From contig JAODTK010001599.1 of the NCBI GenBank assembly GCA_026419785.1, positions 248,001-312,000 of the forward strand: a DNA stretch of 64,000 bases, written 5' to 3'. The notes below the pieces were generated by a model. That model was not told the origin of the DNA. It did no database searches and saw only the letters and a program-made list of their open reading frames with translations. The translations under genes and the position numbers were made by a program. This stretch comes from Sclerodactyla briareus (lineage: Eukaryota; Echinodermata; Holothuroidea; Dendrochirotida; Sclerodactylidae). Each line of letters begins with the position of its first letter. Positions within the stretch are counted from its first letter, which is position 1. Positions 11,930-25,814 of the stretch are shown piece after piece.

Positions 11930-12320
11930 TTTTCACCCTTTAAGGACATAGCTGGAGATGTGTGTGAGAAAAGTACGTCCGTGCAATTGACCTATTGGTT
12001 TGTTGCAACAAACGATTCTTCTGCTCGTCACGAAGAACTGACCCAGAAGAAGGTCACAATGTCCATTGAGGTCAATTGAGTCAAAATGGCCAAGGAAGTC
12101 TCCACATTATGTCATCATTGTAACTTACCAGACGACCATTCATCATTGTTTTAGAGGCATTTTCACTCATCTTTACAGAAGTCATATTGGAGATTGTGAA
12201 TGTGCCGTGTTTTAGTAGCATCAGTGCAATTGAATAATTGGTTTTGCACACGACGATCTGGCGTTCAAAAATTACGCCAAAGGTCCACAAGGTCATTAGG
12301 GTCCCATGAGGTCAAACCAG
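11930..12320 (+). repeat. Diverged direct duplication, ~240 bp period, with GAGGTCA-type blocks
   Basis: GTGCAATTGA plus ATTGGTTT(G/T) occurs at about 11981 and again at 12224. Each is followed by AAGGTC(A)CA, a (T/C)CATGAGGTCA-like or TTGAGGTCA block and similar spacing. The AAGGTCA/GAGGTCA style is common in marine deuterostome repeats. Non-coding. Confidence 0.45.
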
Positions 12321-13504
12321 TGGGGTCACCTGATTTAGTTTCACCTAGCCGACAAAACTTTCGATTACCGCATTACGCTGAAATGTTTCGTTGTCCAGCT
12401 ATAAAAAGATTTCCCATTACCCGACTTAACACAAAACCAATAGGTGCAAACCCACATACCTAATATGAACTCGTAGATAACTTGCATTAATTAGATAACG
12501 GTCGCATTCTCTATTACTGTATATGTTCGCCCCTTTCCTATCTCGATTATGTAGCTTTGTATGGGCACACTTGTTCATATGTTTACAAACAAACGGAAAA
12601 ATGCAGCCCGAATAATTGTAAACGCCGGAAGCTTGGAATGTTCTCAAGAATGTTCACCTATATCAATTGGCAACCACTTGACAGATCAAAATACGTATAC
12701 CCATATATGGCGGTTATCATCATGATGTACGGTTGAATGGTATTGTACCTAGTTGCTCATCGGAGTTATTGAATTATACTCGGAACTTTTACGTTCATAA
12801 TGTTACGCTCAACTATTCATAATAATTTATACACAGAAGATGGAGACTAGTGTTAGGAATGGAATAATGGCGCCTTTAGAATGCAGAATCCGCTTCGTTG
12901 CCAACCTTGCATTTATTTTCATTTATTCACCTCTTCAACCACTTCAAGTTCTTTGTCTCGTTAATTTCTTTATTGCCAGAAATTTTATGATCATTTGACC
13001 CCTATTGTTTGTGTTCTGGGCCTTTGCTTAAAAATAACGAGTTGACCATTTGGAAGTTTAATAACAACATATTTCCTATATGCTCCTGTCTTTACTGTCC
13101 TTCCGAACAAATGGAAAGTCGGGTCCAATTTATCTGATACCCTCTCCATTTGTCATTCTGTTATGGTGTGCAATTATATACTATGCGTCCTATACTGTTT
13201 GAATTTCTTATAGGGCTTTATTTAACAGCCAAAAGCAAACACTTCCCGCAGCTATCAGGCAATTAGGTGATAGACTGGTCAACAAAGTAATCCCATCAGT
13301 GGACCTCTGTTTGGCGTGACGCAGTAATAACAAACTTTAGTCCGTATTCTGAGCAACAGACTGAGGCTAGGCCTAAATACTATATTCAAAGTCAATATTC
13401 TTAGAATGGGCTGAATTACAGGGGTGCGTGGGTAGCCTTTTAATCTGTAGACAAGTTAAAACCAGCCAATCCCTCCCAGCAGCCATCCTCAATGTAAGAT
13501 CAGT
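12321..13504. other. No gene recognised
   Basis: AT-rich sequence without supported exons, repeats or RNA genes. Confidence 0.4.
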
Positions 13505-13640
13505 CCATTCCATACCCGTACTCGTGCCCGTACTTGTGCACAAGAACACGCACTCGTACCCGTACTTCTTTCGGGGTACTCCTGCAAGTACCCGTAGTAC
13601 TCGTATCCATATCCCATGGGTATGTAACTGTATTCATGTT
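13505..13640 (+). repeat. Degenerate minisatellite, CCCGTACTCGTA-like, cluster 1
   Basis: Repeated ACCCGTACTCGTG, CCCGTACTTGTG and ACCCGTAGTACTCG variants of a roughly 6-12 base unit. The same motif forms a second cluster at 14345-14600. Tyr/Pro/Val/Ser-rich frames here come from the repeat. Confidence 0.6.
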
Positions 13641-14344
13641 ACGGGTATAGTGATTTTCTGCAGTTGACGCTGACACGACTGTGACTCAAGTGGGGAGCTT
13701 GAATTCCTATGCTGCCCGGCCTCCATAACGTAAGGTCCATCGTATCACACCAACACTCTATTGGACCCAGACAAGATTATGAGGTGTGGAAGTCAAGCAC
13801 GAATTGAGAGGGGGGGGGGGTCTAAAATGCTACGTGTGCATCATCCCCCGAGGCCAGGAAAAGCGCCTTTAATATTTATAATAATTCGGCCTAATTAAGA
13901 CTCAAGGAGTTATGGAATAGCACAGTGCGCCCACTCGTAGCGAGACGTCACAATCATCACACTCCGTAGAGGTCACTTGATGTTGTCGCTGCTTCAGGTA
14001 GCCATGCCAGTGACGAGCGTTGAACGAACGAGGAAAGAGGCATGTTCCGACAACTCTCTGATATGCTAGTCATGTAGCCACCACTCTTATCTATCATAGT
14101 ATATACCATAAAGATATGATTTCCGTGCTAAATATGAACATTAACCACATTTTTTCATCAACTATTTATTCTCTTCCAAAGTACGGTAATCGCTTATGAA
14201 AACTTGACAGAACATGGATTCTATCCGGGCCGCTTAATATGCGTTCTCAGGCGGCAACCTTCAGGGTATGCAAGCTGTGTTAGCCAGATTGCCCATTACC
14301 AGCGGTTACTGCCGATTCATCGTGGGTAAAAATTCACTCGTACA
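13641..14344. other. No gene recognised
   Basis: Intergenic-looking sequence between the two minisatellite clusters, with one G run at 13811-13820. Confidence 0.4.
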
Positions 14345-14600
14345 GGGACCCATACCCGGTTATGCCTCAGTGTCGTACCTACATAGGCCTACTCACCTCC
14401 TCTGTACTCGTGCCCGAATCAGTACCCATGTTCGACTCCTCTAGTACCCATACCTACTGGTCAGTACCCTGTACTCGCTCCTCTGTACTCGTACCCGAAC
14501 CCGTACCCATGTTAAAAATTTATGTTGTACCAATACCTACTGGTCATACCCTGTAACTCACCCTGTAACTCGTACCCGAACCCGTACCCCTGCTCACATT
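14345..14600 (+). repeat. Degenerate minisatellite, CCCGTACTCGTA-like, cluster 2
   Basis: Contains several variants of CTCGTACCCGAACCCGTACCC and of TACCCATACCTACTGGTC-type units. The motif matches cluster 1 some 700 bp upstream. Confidence 0.6.
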
Positions 14601-15893
14601 CCTCTTGTACCCTAACCCCCCCCCCCCAAAAAAAGGGATTTCTGCGATGCGATCAGGTACCGTAGATGTCATCATCAGTAGCACACGGGCGTTGATACTG
14701 GATTTGGCAACCCTGTTTAGATATTGCGAAAGATCGCCCCATATTTTGGTCATAAATATTTACAGAAGACTTTTTAATAACTTCTACAATACGCGGAGTG
14801 AGAATTTTTCGAAGAATTCATTTGAACCTAAAATGAACTCGAAGCAACTGTTTTAAAAGCTCGGCGCACGTATTGCTTCTTGTTTAGTATCGCCGCACGA
14901 GTTTCGCACAAACAATAGAATCCTTCCCATGTTGATTTTTTTTTTCATCAACGTCTGCCGAACTAGGTTTGGAGGTTCCAAATCCTTCAATAGAGTAATG
15001 TTTCCAGCCAGGCATGGCCCTTTCCCCGTAATTTAGAAAAGGAAAAAAGAATGTCCGATTTGCGCAATCAACGTTTGACGTCACACCGCCCAATAGTCCT
15101 GCCCATAATTCAATTCGACAGCGAGCAGAACGAAGTCGCGGCAGGCAAATCACCGATTGGTTAAACGGTCATCCAGCACATATTATTGACTGAGTGCTGG
15201 TACGAGTAACAAAGTCAACCGTCTGTTTCAACAGTCTAGTCATCCTTTTGGTCCTATCCGTTCACCGTAGCGAGTATGAGTGCCTTGACAAGATGCACGT
15301 CATAGATGGGATGGTAACGAAGAAACGGAGATTCATCGATGAAGTTAGTTTTTTGGTAGTGACAAGTTTGTGATTCTGCTCGGGGTTTTTAATTTAGGAC
15401 TCTACGATGACGTCGTCATCGTTCGTAGATACCACAAGATTTCGGTAACCACTTTTTTATCCCTTGATAATGCATGACACACAGTTTGCATGATTCATTT
15501 TACGGTTTCCTATATCTTCATGTCTACTGATCCAGAATACACATGATGTCACCTCAGCGCCCTTGAGCCTCTTGAAATTCCCAAGATGCCACCAAATAGC
15601 CTCGTGTGCAATATAATGCCACATTGTGGGTTTGGGCGGCTAGAACAGTGTTTGTATGGTTCACGGTTAATCAATTCTGCCATTTTTACCAACAACTAAA
15701 TGCGACTTTCCAAGCTCGAATCGATGTCAGTCAAAATCCTTACCATCTCACAGAAATTGTAATAAGCTGAGTCCTCGTCCGAATGAAACGTAGTCTATGG
15801 TGATTTCGGTCTGAAGTATTGCAGGCCTATGGGCGTTTGCCTTGAATAACTAGACATGTGTAGCGGGTAAACGCCCACGTGTAATATCCCCAC
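14601..15893. other. No gene recognised
   Basis: Begins with adjoining C and A runs near 14617-14635. The minus-strand frame 14884-15153 (89 codons) has no recognisable domain. Confidence 0.4.
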
Positions 15894-16626
15894 TTTTGAG
15901 CAAATCATGGGAGAATTATGCTACCACCCCCAGAAAGACCCCCCTTTTGTGTCAGTAACCAAGAACCAACTTCATCCCACCAAGTTTTGTTGTAACCATG
16001 GGTGTTTATAGGGCACATGAATTTTGCAAATTTGACACATGATGGCGTGTGAAATGACTCTAACTTTGTGAGTACCAAATGTAGCCCCCCACCACCAAGT
16101 TTTGTTCAAATCTGACAAAGTTTGGAAATCGCATAATTTCCGCAAAGCTTGACCTTTGAGGACCTTGAAATGACCGCCACAATTTTTGGGATCAACTAGA
16201 CTCCCCACCCGCAAGTTTCATCAAAATCCGACTAACTTGAAAATTTGCGAAATTATGAAATTTAGCGGCCCCCAGCATTGCACATGCCCACTTCCGAACT
16301 CCATCCGAAATTACACTAGGGCGGACAAGAGTGTATCAAGTTTTCAGATCAATCGTATAACGCATTAACAGTTATTGCGCTAACGGAAAATCCCAATCCG
16401 TGGCAATTTGCAAATTAACGGACCCCTTCATGTGGCCCGCCCACTTTCGAACTCATCCAGATTTCACTAAGGCGGACAAATGTGTTGCCAAGTTTTCAGC
16501 TTTAAACGGACAAAGTGTTGGATTGTTATTGCGCTAACAAGAAACGCGCGCGGCGGACGCCGGCTGACGCGGCGGACTCGTCGAGACTGCGAAGCCAAAA
16601 CCTAATATCCCCGAATGTGGGGATAT
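15894..16626. mobile_element. R-family TIR element, copy 2
   Basis: The left terminus ATATCCCCAC (15894-15903) is the exact inverse of the right terminus GTGGGGATAT (16617-16626). The body shares ordered blocks with 2887-3335. Just inside the right end is a perfect palindrome, ATATCCCC (16605) to GGGGATAT, around a short spacer. GC-rich CGGCGGACG repeats lie at 16545-16580. No coding sequence, so it is non-autonomous. The right end from about 16508 is included in the ~5.8 kb duplication and reappears at 22313-22437. Confidence 0.55.
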
Positions 16627-17654
16627 ATCAGGATCATGTGGCGTAACTTCCTCACCTGAGCACACAATTGCAAGCTATCTTGCCGCGAGACATGTGTATA
16701 GTAAAGAAGAAGGTCCCACGACCTATGCTGGACATACAATTGATCTTTCTTGGTTCGGGGTTGTTTCCATAATTACCGTGACTGATATTCCGCTGCATTT
16801 GAATACTTGGAGTGGGGAAACGAGTCGGTGTTCCACGAATGAAACGGAGGCTATAGACTAACGCTTAAACCGAACTTTTACCCAATGAGCGATGGAACTA
16901 CCCGAAATCATGGATAGGGCTCTGGTCGGTGTGTTTTTCGCAAGGGTGGCCGCAAATAGGGCGGCGAGGTCATGACCCCAGCTTTTGGGATCCACCTATA
17001 GAATGATTTTTTCACCCACAAACCGTTTCCCATCACTGTTCGGACCCGCCGCCCCAAATTGCTCTGACCCCCCCCCCCAACTGTCGACCGTGGCTGCGCC
17101 CTTGTTGTAGTCCGCCACAAGCGTGACAAGGGGGGGAAGCCCCTCGACATTTGCAAGAAATCCGGTGGTACCTTCTTTTCTACAATGGCAGAAGAAGTGC
17201 GAACATAATATTAGCGAGTAACATAAAATGAAACCTCGTTTGAGGGCTTATCAGACCGAAAATTCAATACACTCAGAAAAGGAGGAGAATAAATCATTGT
17301 TAGATTATGCTTATTCCTCGTGTCATACGGATTGGATACAGCTGCACCAACATTTGAACAAAATTTTTTCCCACTGAAAAGAAAATGTTTCCCAGTGGAA
17401 GAGGACGTTTTGGTATTGAATGGTCAGCTCTGCAAAGCCTATCAGTAATACTTCAGTTATGAAGATATGAGATTACGATGTACTTCAAAAAAAAAAAAAT
17501 TTCGAATAATAGCGCTTCGATAATTTCAATAGGGGTGGCTTCTTCCACAAAATATTCATTCATAAAGATGATCAAACTAAAATAGAAATGAAGAAAATTG
17601 CCTGTTGATTATATATTGGGTCATAACGATAGAAAACATGGGTTATTTGAGCGC

Positions 17655-17850
17655 AGTGGCGAACCCAAGTGACCCATGAATTTCTAACGCAAACAACGAT
17701 TTTTGCCGTTCAGTAGAGGTTTCAGCTTTATTTAGCGAATATTGCCCATAAAGTTGGTTTACTCATGTGCCAATAGGGAGTTGAGGCCAGGACAGGCAGC
17801 ACTTCCTTGAGTTCCGAACCCCACCTCCCCCCTCCCACCCCCCCCCGATA
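17655..17850 (+). repeat. S-family interspersed repeat, copy in A1
   Basis: Starts near CAGTGGCGAACCCAAGTGACCC and contains TTCAGTAGAGGTTTCAGC, a GCCAATAGG block and CACTTCCTTGAGTTCCGA before a C-rich run. Matches 4262-4450 and 23455-23640. The CAGTGGCGAAC start resembles a hAT-type terminus. Confidence 0.6.
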
Positions 17851-20029
17851 CTCAGGCGAATCTCTCGATACGCGCCTGGTACATGGTTTAGCGATCTCTA
17901 TGCGGAACGATTGCTTTACGATCACGAATATTCGCTCGGGAAAGATAAATCGAAGTAACATATAGAAATAAGGAACAGTTTGCTGTAAGGCCATTGCGTA
18001 AGCTAACAAGTGACATCATTAGCGATATTTCATTGAAGGATTGCTACGACCACCAATATTATCTTGTTAAAGATATATCGAAATATTATAGGAATGAGAA
18101 CATGTTGTTGTTATCGAAATTGGGTCAAGAACGGTTCTCAACTCGAGATGTTCTGTATGACACCGCTTCTTCTGGCAATCGGTTGAAGCAAAAGAAAGAG
18201 AAATTAGTTCTCAATACTAAAGGATGAAAAAAAAGAAAGAAAATACAACAGGGCCGGGAATTGCCAGATAGACTATGGATTGAAACATGAATCTAATATG
18301 AAGGTAGACCTCTATATGTACATGGCGTATGGTGCATGGCTTCCAACAAGATGTATAGCCGACATAGGGGATTGGTGTATTGGGGGAACCCAAACATTTT
18401 CCGAGCGGTAAGTTTTGTGTTAAGGTGATTTTTCATTTATTAGGCCAATGATGATCGAAGGAAGAACGTGCCACTTGCGTTGTAGATGATTTGCTAACTG
18501 GTATTGCCTGTTATGATCTTGTTGAGTATCCAATAAAAATATACCGATTGTATGGTACATTCGGGTATCAATTCAAAACACAAAGCTCTGATAGCCTAAT
18601 TATTGACCATGCGGTCTACTTTCCGGACAGGGTTTCTGGTTATACTCTCTAGAGTAATTTGTCTCCTCTCAAGCACTTGGCCTCATGTTTATCGATATGT
18701 AAACAATACTGGCCAAGGTTACCTCTCACCACTCACACACTCACTCATGGAAGCACGTGCTGGGTAGGCACCTATAGTCGCCATCTCGATCGGCACTTCC
18801 GATGCCGTTGGATGGCTTTATCCGGGCAAGCAACGAGGCCTGGACCTGACATAGTTCTCTAAATCCGTGCGATAAAGAGGAACCGCGCCAATATAAGCTG
18901 CGGTGCACCCGAGGTTATTAGTCTAAGGTTTAGACCGATGTGCTTTTATTCGCCCTGGCATAGAGTATACACCTCGAGTGTTTTTACAAATGATCCGTGG
19001 TTGAAAACCCTCGGGTCGGGGTTATATACCATGGAATTTTGGATCTGCAGGTGCGGGAGGATTAGTTTTACCTTATGAACGTTCGAGGGTTTGCTGATGC
19101 AAGAGAGTTCATCGCTGGGCTTAACAAGACATACCCGCGGTCCGCCCCAACCCAACGGATCCCGTTCACACAGACACGATGGGCAGGACGTTGTCGGGAG
19201 GGGGCGCAATATACCCAAGAAAGAAAACGCAGTTGGGTGAGTGGGACGATCGCGAATAGGGAGCTCGACCCAAATTCTCGCCCCCCGAGAGCCTGGTATC
19301 AGAATCCGACCCTGACTAATTGAACCCAAGAGGCGACGAAACGAGGTAGTGAAACCACCTGTAAAAATTCATTCATTTTCCGCCAACACTGAACGCGCAC
19401 ACCCGGTGGTCGGTCCACTTCGGGAGAAAGAGAGAAAGCTGCAACCACCATGCTCAGCTAACAAGCTTCCTTGACAAAACAGGTAAAACGGGCATTCGCG
19501 TGAGTGAGAGATGTTCCAGAAACCAAACAGGGCCGCTGCCTCAAATCAGGCTGCTTGGAGACGACCGGTGCGCAGAGGTGGACGACACCTCGACACCCCC
19601 AGCAGAATTGAAGCGGCGCCCACCTCGAGGCCACGATGCCGGGTTCTCTCTTATATTAAGGGGCACTTTTCGTCTGGAAGACCTGGCGAACAAGCGACGG
19701 CGTCTTTTGCATGACGTCACGAGGAATAAACGCCTCAGTGCACTTCAGTAGCCTACCGTATTTAACAACTGCACTTGATTAGCATATTAGCGGGGAGGAT
19801 ATTGCAGGTTAACGTTGTAGTTATTGTTAATTGTACGTTTTCGCTTGTATTTTCGTCCCGGGGTTTTTGCGTTCCACGCTTTCGGTAGCTTCAATCGCAA
19901 CTCCCAAATCTTTTTACATTGATACTTGCTTTCGTAGACACAATTATTTAATGTTGTGACAATAGTGAACTAGCTCATTCAGAACCGCGGGGAGACAATT
20001 TGAGTGGGGGGGGGGCTAACCATGTCGGT

Positions 20030-20105
20030 GTCCCACCATCGAAGCGGAGCGCTACCATTGGTTGGCGCGGAGCGCACACGAAAACTTTCGTATGACAGAC
20101 CCCTC
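20030..20105 (+). repeat. T-family interspersed repeat, copy in A1
   Basis: GGAGCGCTACCATTGGTTGG followed by CGCGGA. The same block is at about 25827, 45938 and 46650, each followed by a G(A)CAGGAAA/GCCGGA-like stretch. Confidence 0.55.
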
Positions 20106-21037
20106 AGATCGCAGGAAAAGCTACCTTTCGTGCGTGTTCAGGCAGTAAACTGACAATCCTAAGATTGGATTCATGTCCACAACGTTTTTTTGTTCGCGAC
20201 AACGAACTCTTCTTACCAAGGGTAAATCAAGTAAAACTGCATCTAATAGATGAATGCTTGGAAAATTCATTATAAGGCCCCTACAAAAATAGAATATGCA
20301 CATTCGTATAGTAGGCCCGAACATAGCCCATTGAGGGGATTGGCGGAAAATATGTAATGGAAAAAAAATAGTGAAAACATACAAAATGATTGGGGGATGT
20401 GTGCCCGCAATAAAGTACGAAGGTGTCTGTCTCAAATCATAATCATAGGTATCACATCTAGTAAGTCCAAATCTCCAGCAAAAGGAGTTGTCTACACGGG
20501 ATCTCAATTGCCATTAGACGGAGCTGAGACGTCTATTCAGTCGAATTAACATTTGACGTTCCCTAGTTACCGCTATTGTCGAACCCACAGACAACGTCAG
20601 GAATTTACTAGCAGGGATTCCCTACTCCATTGTTATGTGTGTGGGAGGCCTACGACTTCATAACTTTTTGCAATTCCAGAGAGGTGGGTCAGATGTTTAT
20701 TTTACATCGAACCATAGCAATATATTGTGAACACCTTACAGAAGGCACGTAAAATGATAAAAAGTCACATACCCCCAGTAGGGCTTTCGTGTTTAAACGT
20801 TTTTTAATTTTAACGTTCACACGAATGTCCGCGCGTTTAAACGGACCAAATTCCTGTTAAACGGATCTTGTCCCTCGCCTGTTCTTCATTTTATCTTGCC
20901 CCGGACTAGAAACGGACTCTTTAACTTTACTCCATCTTCAATGAGCGCCAGTTGATCTTTCGTCTGGGGGTTGCCTGCCCAAACTCATTCCCGATGAGTC
21001 ACCGGGTGAGCCGGTCCCTGTTCGGTTTTTAATATTT

Positions 21038-21236
21038 TTATTGAAGGAGGCTAGACTGTGGAAACCCTCGTGCGTCCTGTTCTAAACGCAGCCACGTCCT
21101 TGATTCTCCTCGCGGTAGAATGACCTTTTCTTGTGGCAAACCCGTTGCAGGCCGACAATGCAGAAGCTTCAAATTGTTTATTACATGCGCAATCATCAGC
21201 CTTTCTTCTTCCGACAGCTTCTTGACTTCCATTCAA
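21038..21236 (-). other. Possible exon-like frame conserved in three noisy copies
   Basis: A minus-strand frame of 64 codons begins MEVKKLSEEERLMIAHV and continues to an Arg-rich tail (QEKVILPRGESRTW). The DNA block is kept in A2 (26830-27030) and A3 (32220-32420), but the frame is broken by indels there, with pieces such as KGHFYREE and TARR in other frames. I do not recognise the protein and see no convincing splice sites. Conservation of DNA across recent copies says nothing about coding. A chance frame is the more likely explanation. Confidence 0.2.
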
Positions 21237-23454
21237 GATTTCACTGCAACATTGTAGATTTTCAGGAGTTTGCCATCAGTACCCAATGATGCCAAGATGC
21301 GCGTTCAACAATGTATTTATTTCGATGTCTGCGGAGTCCGTATCTTGTTACAACACTGCCTTTCTGGTAAGTCATCCCTTATTGGAGCCTTGACCAGCAG
21401 GGACTCCATTTTTTTGCGATAGGGCAGTGCTGCAATTTTCTGGAGTTATCGTTGCAGAATCCTACGTATTGATTATTCTCTTCAATTTGCAGAGCTGTGA
21501 TTATCCGACAAGTCCAGAAAATTTCTCATTTTCATATTTATTTCTTGTAATACTTTGAAATTAGTTGGCTAAACATATATTTTTAACCTGCACAGGGCGG
21601 TGCACAAATTTAAGGCGGGCCCAAAATGCCGATGGCAGGCACGTGCGGGGGGCTAAACCCCCGCACCCAGGTTTTACGATAAGTGGGGGGCAGATTTGTC
21701 ATGGATGTCTGACCTGGGGGAGGGGTCTAAAAACTAAAGGGGAGGGGTTCCCCCTCCTCCTCTGCTGTTTTTTTGAGTCCCCATGACTACTGCTTAGATG
21801 CAAAATTGGACCTCACAAATTTGTCACTACCACAAGTTGTAGTGTCTTACGTCAACAGTTTGACAAAAACCATAAAATTAAAATGCAATTTTTCCAGGCA
21901 GGTCTATTTCATTCGATACACCTGAAAGAAAATAAACTCGATGAAACTTTACCTACGTTCTTTACAGGTAGGCATGCTTACTTTTTTAGGAAAAAAATGC
22001 TATGTATCGTATGCTCAGATGGTGGTAAAAAAAAATAAAAGCAAAATGGACCAGTTGTTTAGTTAATTATTCTGTATTTCCAAATAGAATCCCTCTAGGA
22101 AAATCAATTAAAAGCAGTCTCAATCAGAAAATCCACATTATATCAATTGCAAAAAAATGATATTTTTACTTCTTTACTCCTTCACCTCTTACTCCAAATG
22201 ACTCGTTTTGAAGACATCACCATAGTAATTCCTCCAAAATCCTATTTGGAGTAACTTTAAACACAATTTTTTAGAGTGTGCAATGCAACAAATTGGAGCA
22301 TTTCATACTTCAACGACACAGTGTTGGATAGTTATTGCTCTAACAAGAAACGCTGCGGCGCGACGCGCGGACGCGGCGGAACGCGGCGGAGACGTCGGCC
22401 CAAACGCATAATATCCCCGAATTGGGGATTAAATCATATCATGTGGGCTAACTTCATCACCTGAGCACACAATGGCAGCTAATATTGCCGCGGAGACTAG
22501 GTGGTATCGTAAGGAATCGGTCCCAAGACCTATACTGGGACATACAATTGATCGTCTTTGGTTCGGAGTTTTTTTCCATAATTTACCGGCGTTACGTGAT
22601 ATCGCTGCATTTTGAATCATGGCTTGATTGAACCGAGTCGGTGGTTCCCGACTGAAACTGATGCTATAGGACGACACTGCTTAAACGACCTTTAATACCA
22701 ATGAGCGATGAACTACCAAAAATTCATGGATAGGGCTCTGGTCGGTGTGTTTTGTAGTCCAGGGTGCAAGCAATATGGCGGTCCGAGGTCATGAACCCAC
22801 CTTTTGGGAATTCCAACCATATAGTCATGATTTTTTCACTACACAAACCGTTTCCCATCACTGTTCGGACCCGTCCCGCCCCAAATTGCTCTTGACTTCC
22901 GCCCCGGGCCCCCCCCAACTTTCAGACAGTGGCTGCGCGCCTTTTTGTAGGTCCGCCACAAGCGTCAAGGTGGAAGCCCCTCGACATTGCAAGAAAACGT
23001 GGTAACCTCTTCTACAATTCAGAAAATGGCGAACATTATATAACGAGTAACATAAAATGAAAACTCTTGTTGAGGGCTTATCAACCGCAAGCATACCACT
23101 CAGAAGAGAGAATAAAATCATTGTCACTTTATTTCTGATTCCTCTGTCATCGGATTGGCTACAGCTGCACAACACTAAACCACCTTTTTCCACTGAAAGA
23201 AATGTTTCCCAGTGGAGGACGTTTTGGATGTTAGGGTCAGCTCTGCAAGCCTATCAGTATATTCGTTATGCAAGAATTGAGATTACAATTACTTTCACTC
23301 TCAAATGTCCGATAATAGCGCTTCGCTTAATTTCAATAGCGGTGCTTCGTTTCCACAAATATCAGTTTCATTAAAGATAATCAACGAAAATAGAAATGAA
23401 GAAATTGCTGTTGATTATTATTGGGTCAACTAACGATAGAAACATGGTTTAGCG

Positions 23455-23640
23455 CAGTGGCGAACCCAAGTGACCCATTAATTTTCTACGCAAAAACTGA
23501 TTTTTTGCAGTCAGTAGAGGTTTTTCAGCCGTTTTTTAGCGACATATTGCCCATAAAATTGTACTCATTTGCCAATAGGAGAGTTGAAGGCCATTTATCA
23601 GGGCGCACTTCCTTGATTCCGACCCACCTCCCCTCCCCCC
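23455..23640 (+). repeat. S-family interspersed repeat, copy in A2
   Basis: Same ordered blocks as 17655-17850, from CAGTGGCGAACCCAAG through GTACTCATTTGCCAATAGGA to the C run. The Pro-rich and Gly-rich frames here come from that run. Confidence 0.6.
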
Positions 23641-25814
23641 CCCCCCCCCCCCCATCCTCAAGGCGACTCTCGTCGATACGCGCCTGGTTTACCATTGATT
23701 GCGCGATATGGCTCTGCGGAACGATTGCTTTACGATCACGAATATTCGCTCGGGAAAGATAAATCGAATAGTAACATATAGAATAAGGACCGATTTTGCT
23801 GTAACACATGCTCAGCTAAACAATTTCATATCATTATCGATAGTTTCATTGAAGGATGGCTAAGGCCCGACCCATATTATCTTTGTTAGATATATCGAAA
23901 TAGTATAGTAATGCGACAGTGTTGTTGTTGACGAATTGGGTCAAGAACTGGTTCTCAACTCGAGATTTTATACCACGCTTCTTCTGAGCAATCGGTGAAA
24001 TGCAAAGAAATTAGTTCTCAATACTAAAAGGATGAAAAAATGAACAAGATACGACATGGCCCCTGGATTGCCACTAATCTTTGGATTGAAAACATTAATC
24101 TAATATGAATGAGGTAGACCTCTCATATTACATGGTGCTGATGGTGCATGGGCTTCCCACAGCATGTATAGCCGGACTAGAGGGGATTGGTGATTGGGGT
24201 AACCCAAACCTTTTTCGAGAGAGGCTAAGTTTGTAATGCATTGTTTCAGTTCTTAGGCGACATGTATCGAAGAGAACTTCCCCTTTCGTGTAATGAGCTA
24301 ACTGTATTGCCTGTTATGATCGGTTGAGTATCCAATAAAAATGAACCTATTTTTATGTACGCATGGTAGCAAATTCACACCAAAGCTCGATAGCCTAATT
24401 ATTGCCCATGCGGTCTACTTTCCTGTCAGGTTTCCTGGATAGTACTCTCTATTGAGTAATCTAGTCTCCTCTCAACGCACTTGCCTCATGTTTATCTATA
24501 TGTAAACAATACTGGCAGTTTTACCATCTCACGCACTCCACCCTCACTCATGGAAGCACGTGCCCTGGGAGGCACCGTTTCGCATCTAACTGCCCACTTC
24601 CGATCATTTGGATGGCTTTATTCCGGGCACGCACGGGCATTGGCCTGACCCATTCCTCGAACTCCTTGAGATACAGAGGAACCGCGCCAACGGGTACGCT
24701 CGGTGCCACCGCTGGTTAGTCTAATGTGTGTAGACGATTGGTGTCTGTTAGTCGCCCTGCAATACGCGTAGTACACCCTCTAGTTTGTTTTTACAAATGT
24801 ATCAGTGTGTAACCCTCTGTCGGGTTATAGACCCCTGGAATTTTGGATCTGCAAGGTGGAGTGGAGTAGTTTTTACCTTGAAAGTTCGATGGTTTGCTGT
24901 TCGCAAGCATGAATCAGCGGTCTTTAACAAACTACCCCCGTCGGCCCCAACCCCCGATCCCGTCCAACCAGGAACAACGATGGTGGTCAGGAGTCGTTTT
25001 TGCGGGAGTTGCGGCAATTACCCAAAGAACGCAGTTGGGTAGTTGACGATCGCGTGATCGGGCAGCGACCACCATTCTGGCAAGCCTCCCCGAGAGCCCT
25101 GGTATCAGCAATCACGACCCTGCTAATTGTAACCAGGATGCGACGAAACTGTAGTGAAACACCTGATAAAAATTCATTCATTTTTGAGCCGCCAACACTG
25201 AACGCGCCACAACCCGCTGGTCCTTTCCACTTCGGGAAAGCTGCAAACAGACTCAATGCCCATCCCTAACAGCTTCCTGACCAAACGGTAAACGGGCATT
25301 CTCTTGATGTGAGAGATTTTCCAAAACCTAAACCGGGGCCGCCTGCCTCAAATCAGGCTTGACACCGTGCATAGGTGCGACCCTCGGCACACCAGCAGAA
25401 TTGAGCGCCCCCTCGATGCCAGCTGCCGGGGCGATCTCTTATATTGAAGGGGCACTTTCGTCTGGTAAACCTGGCGAACAAGCGACGGCGCCTTTGGCAT
25501 GCCGTCCACGAGGACTAACCGCCTCAGTGCACTTCAGTAGCCTACCTTATTTAACTGGCACTTGTTAGCATATTACGGGGAGTATATTGCAGGTTAACGT
25601 TGTGGTTATTGTTATGTACGTTTTCCCGCTTGTATTTCGTCCCAGGTTTGCGTTCCACGCAGCTTTCGGTAGCTTCATCGCAAATCTCCCCATACTTTTT
25701 ACTAATTGATACTTCGTTCGTAACACAATTATTTAGTTGACAATGTAACTAGGGCCATCATTCAGAACCCGTGGATTAGAATTTGAGTGTGGGGGGGCTA
25801 ACCATTGTGGTGGC

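Larger units (their letters stand above)
16508..22312 (+). repeat. ~5.8 kb direct duplication, copy A1
   Basis: Collinear with 22313-28190. Paired anchors are 16605/22411, 17655/23455, 18683/24485, 19685/25470, 20040/25827, 21115/26880 and 21700/27500. Between anchors the copies differ by frequent one- to three-base indels and by homopolymer length, more than by clean substitutions. The copy ends abruptly after CATACTTCAAC at about 22312, where the next copy starts. I recognise no transposase or host gene; the frames are short and not shared between copies. A CRE-like TGACGTCA at 19711 is not kept in A2. Confidence 0.8.

Noticed and set aside
19710..19719. CRE-like TGACGTCA in A1
   Set aside because: Lost in the A2 copy and single; likely chance.
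21360..21372. Splice donor GTAAGT on the plus strand in A1
   Set aside because: Not preserved in the other two copies and no exon frame leads into it.
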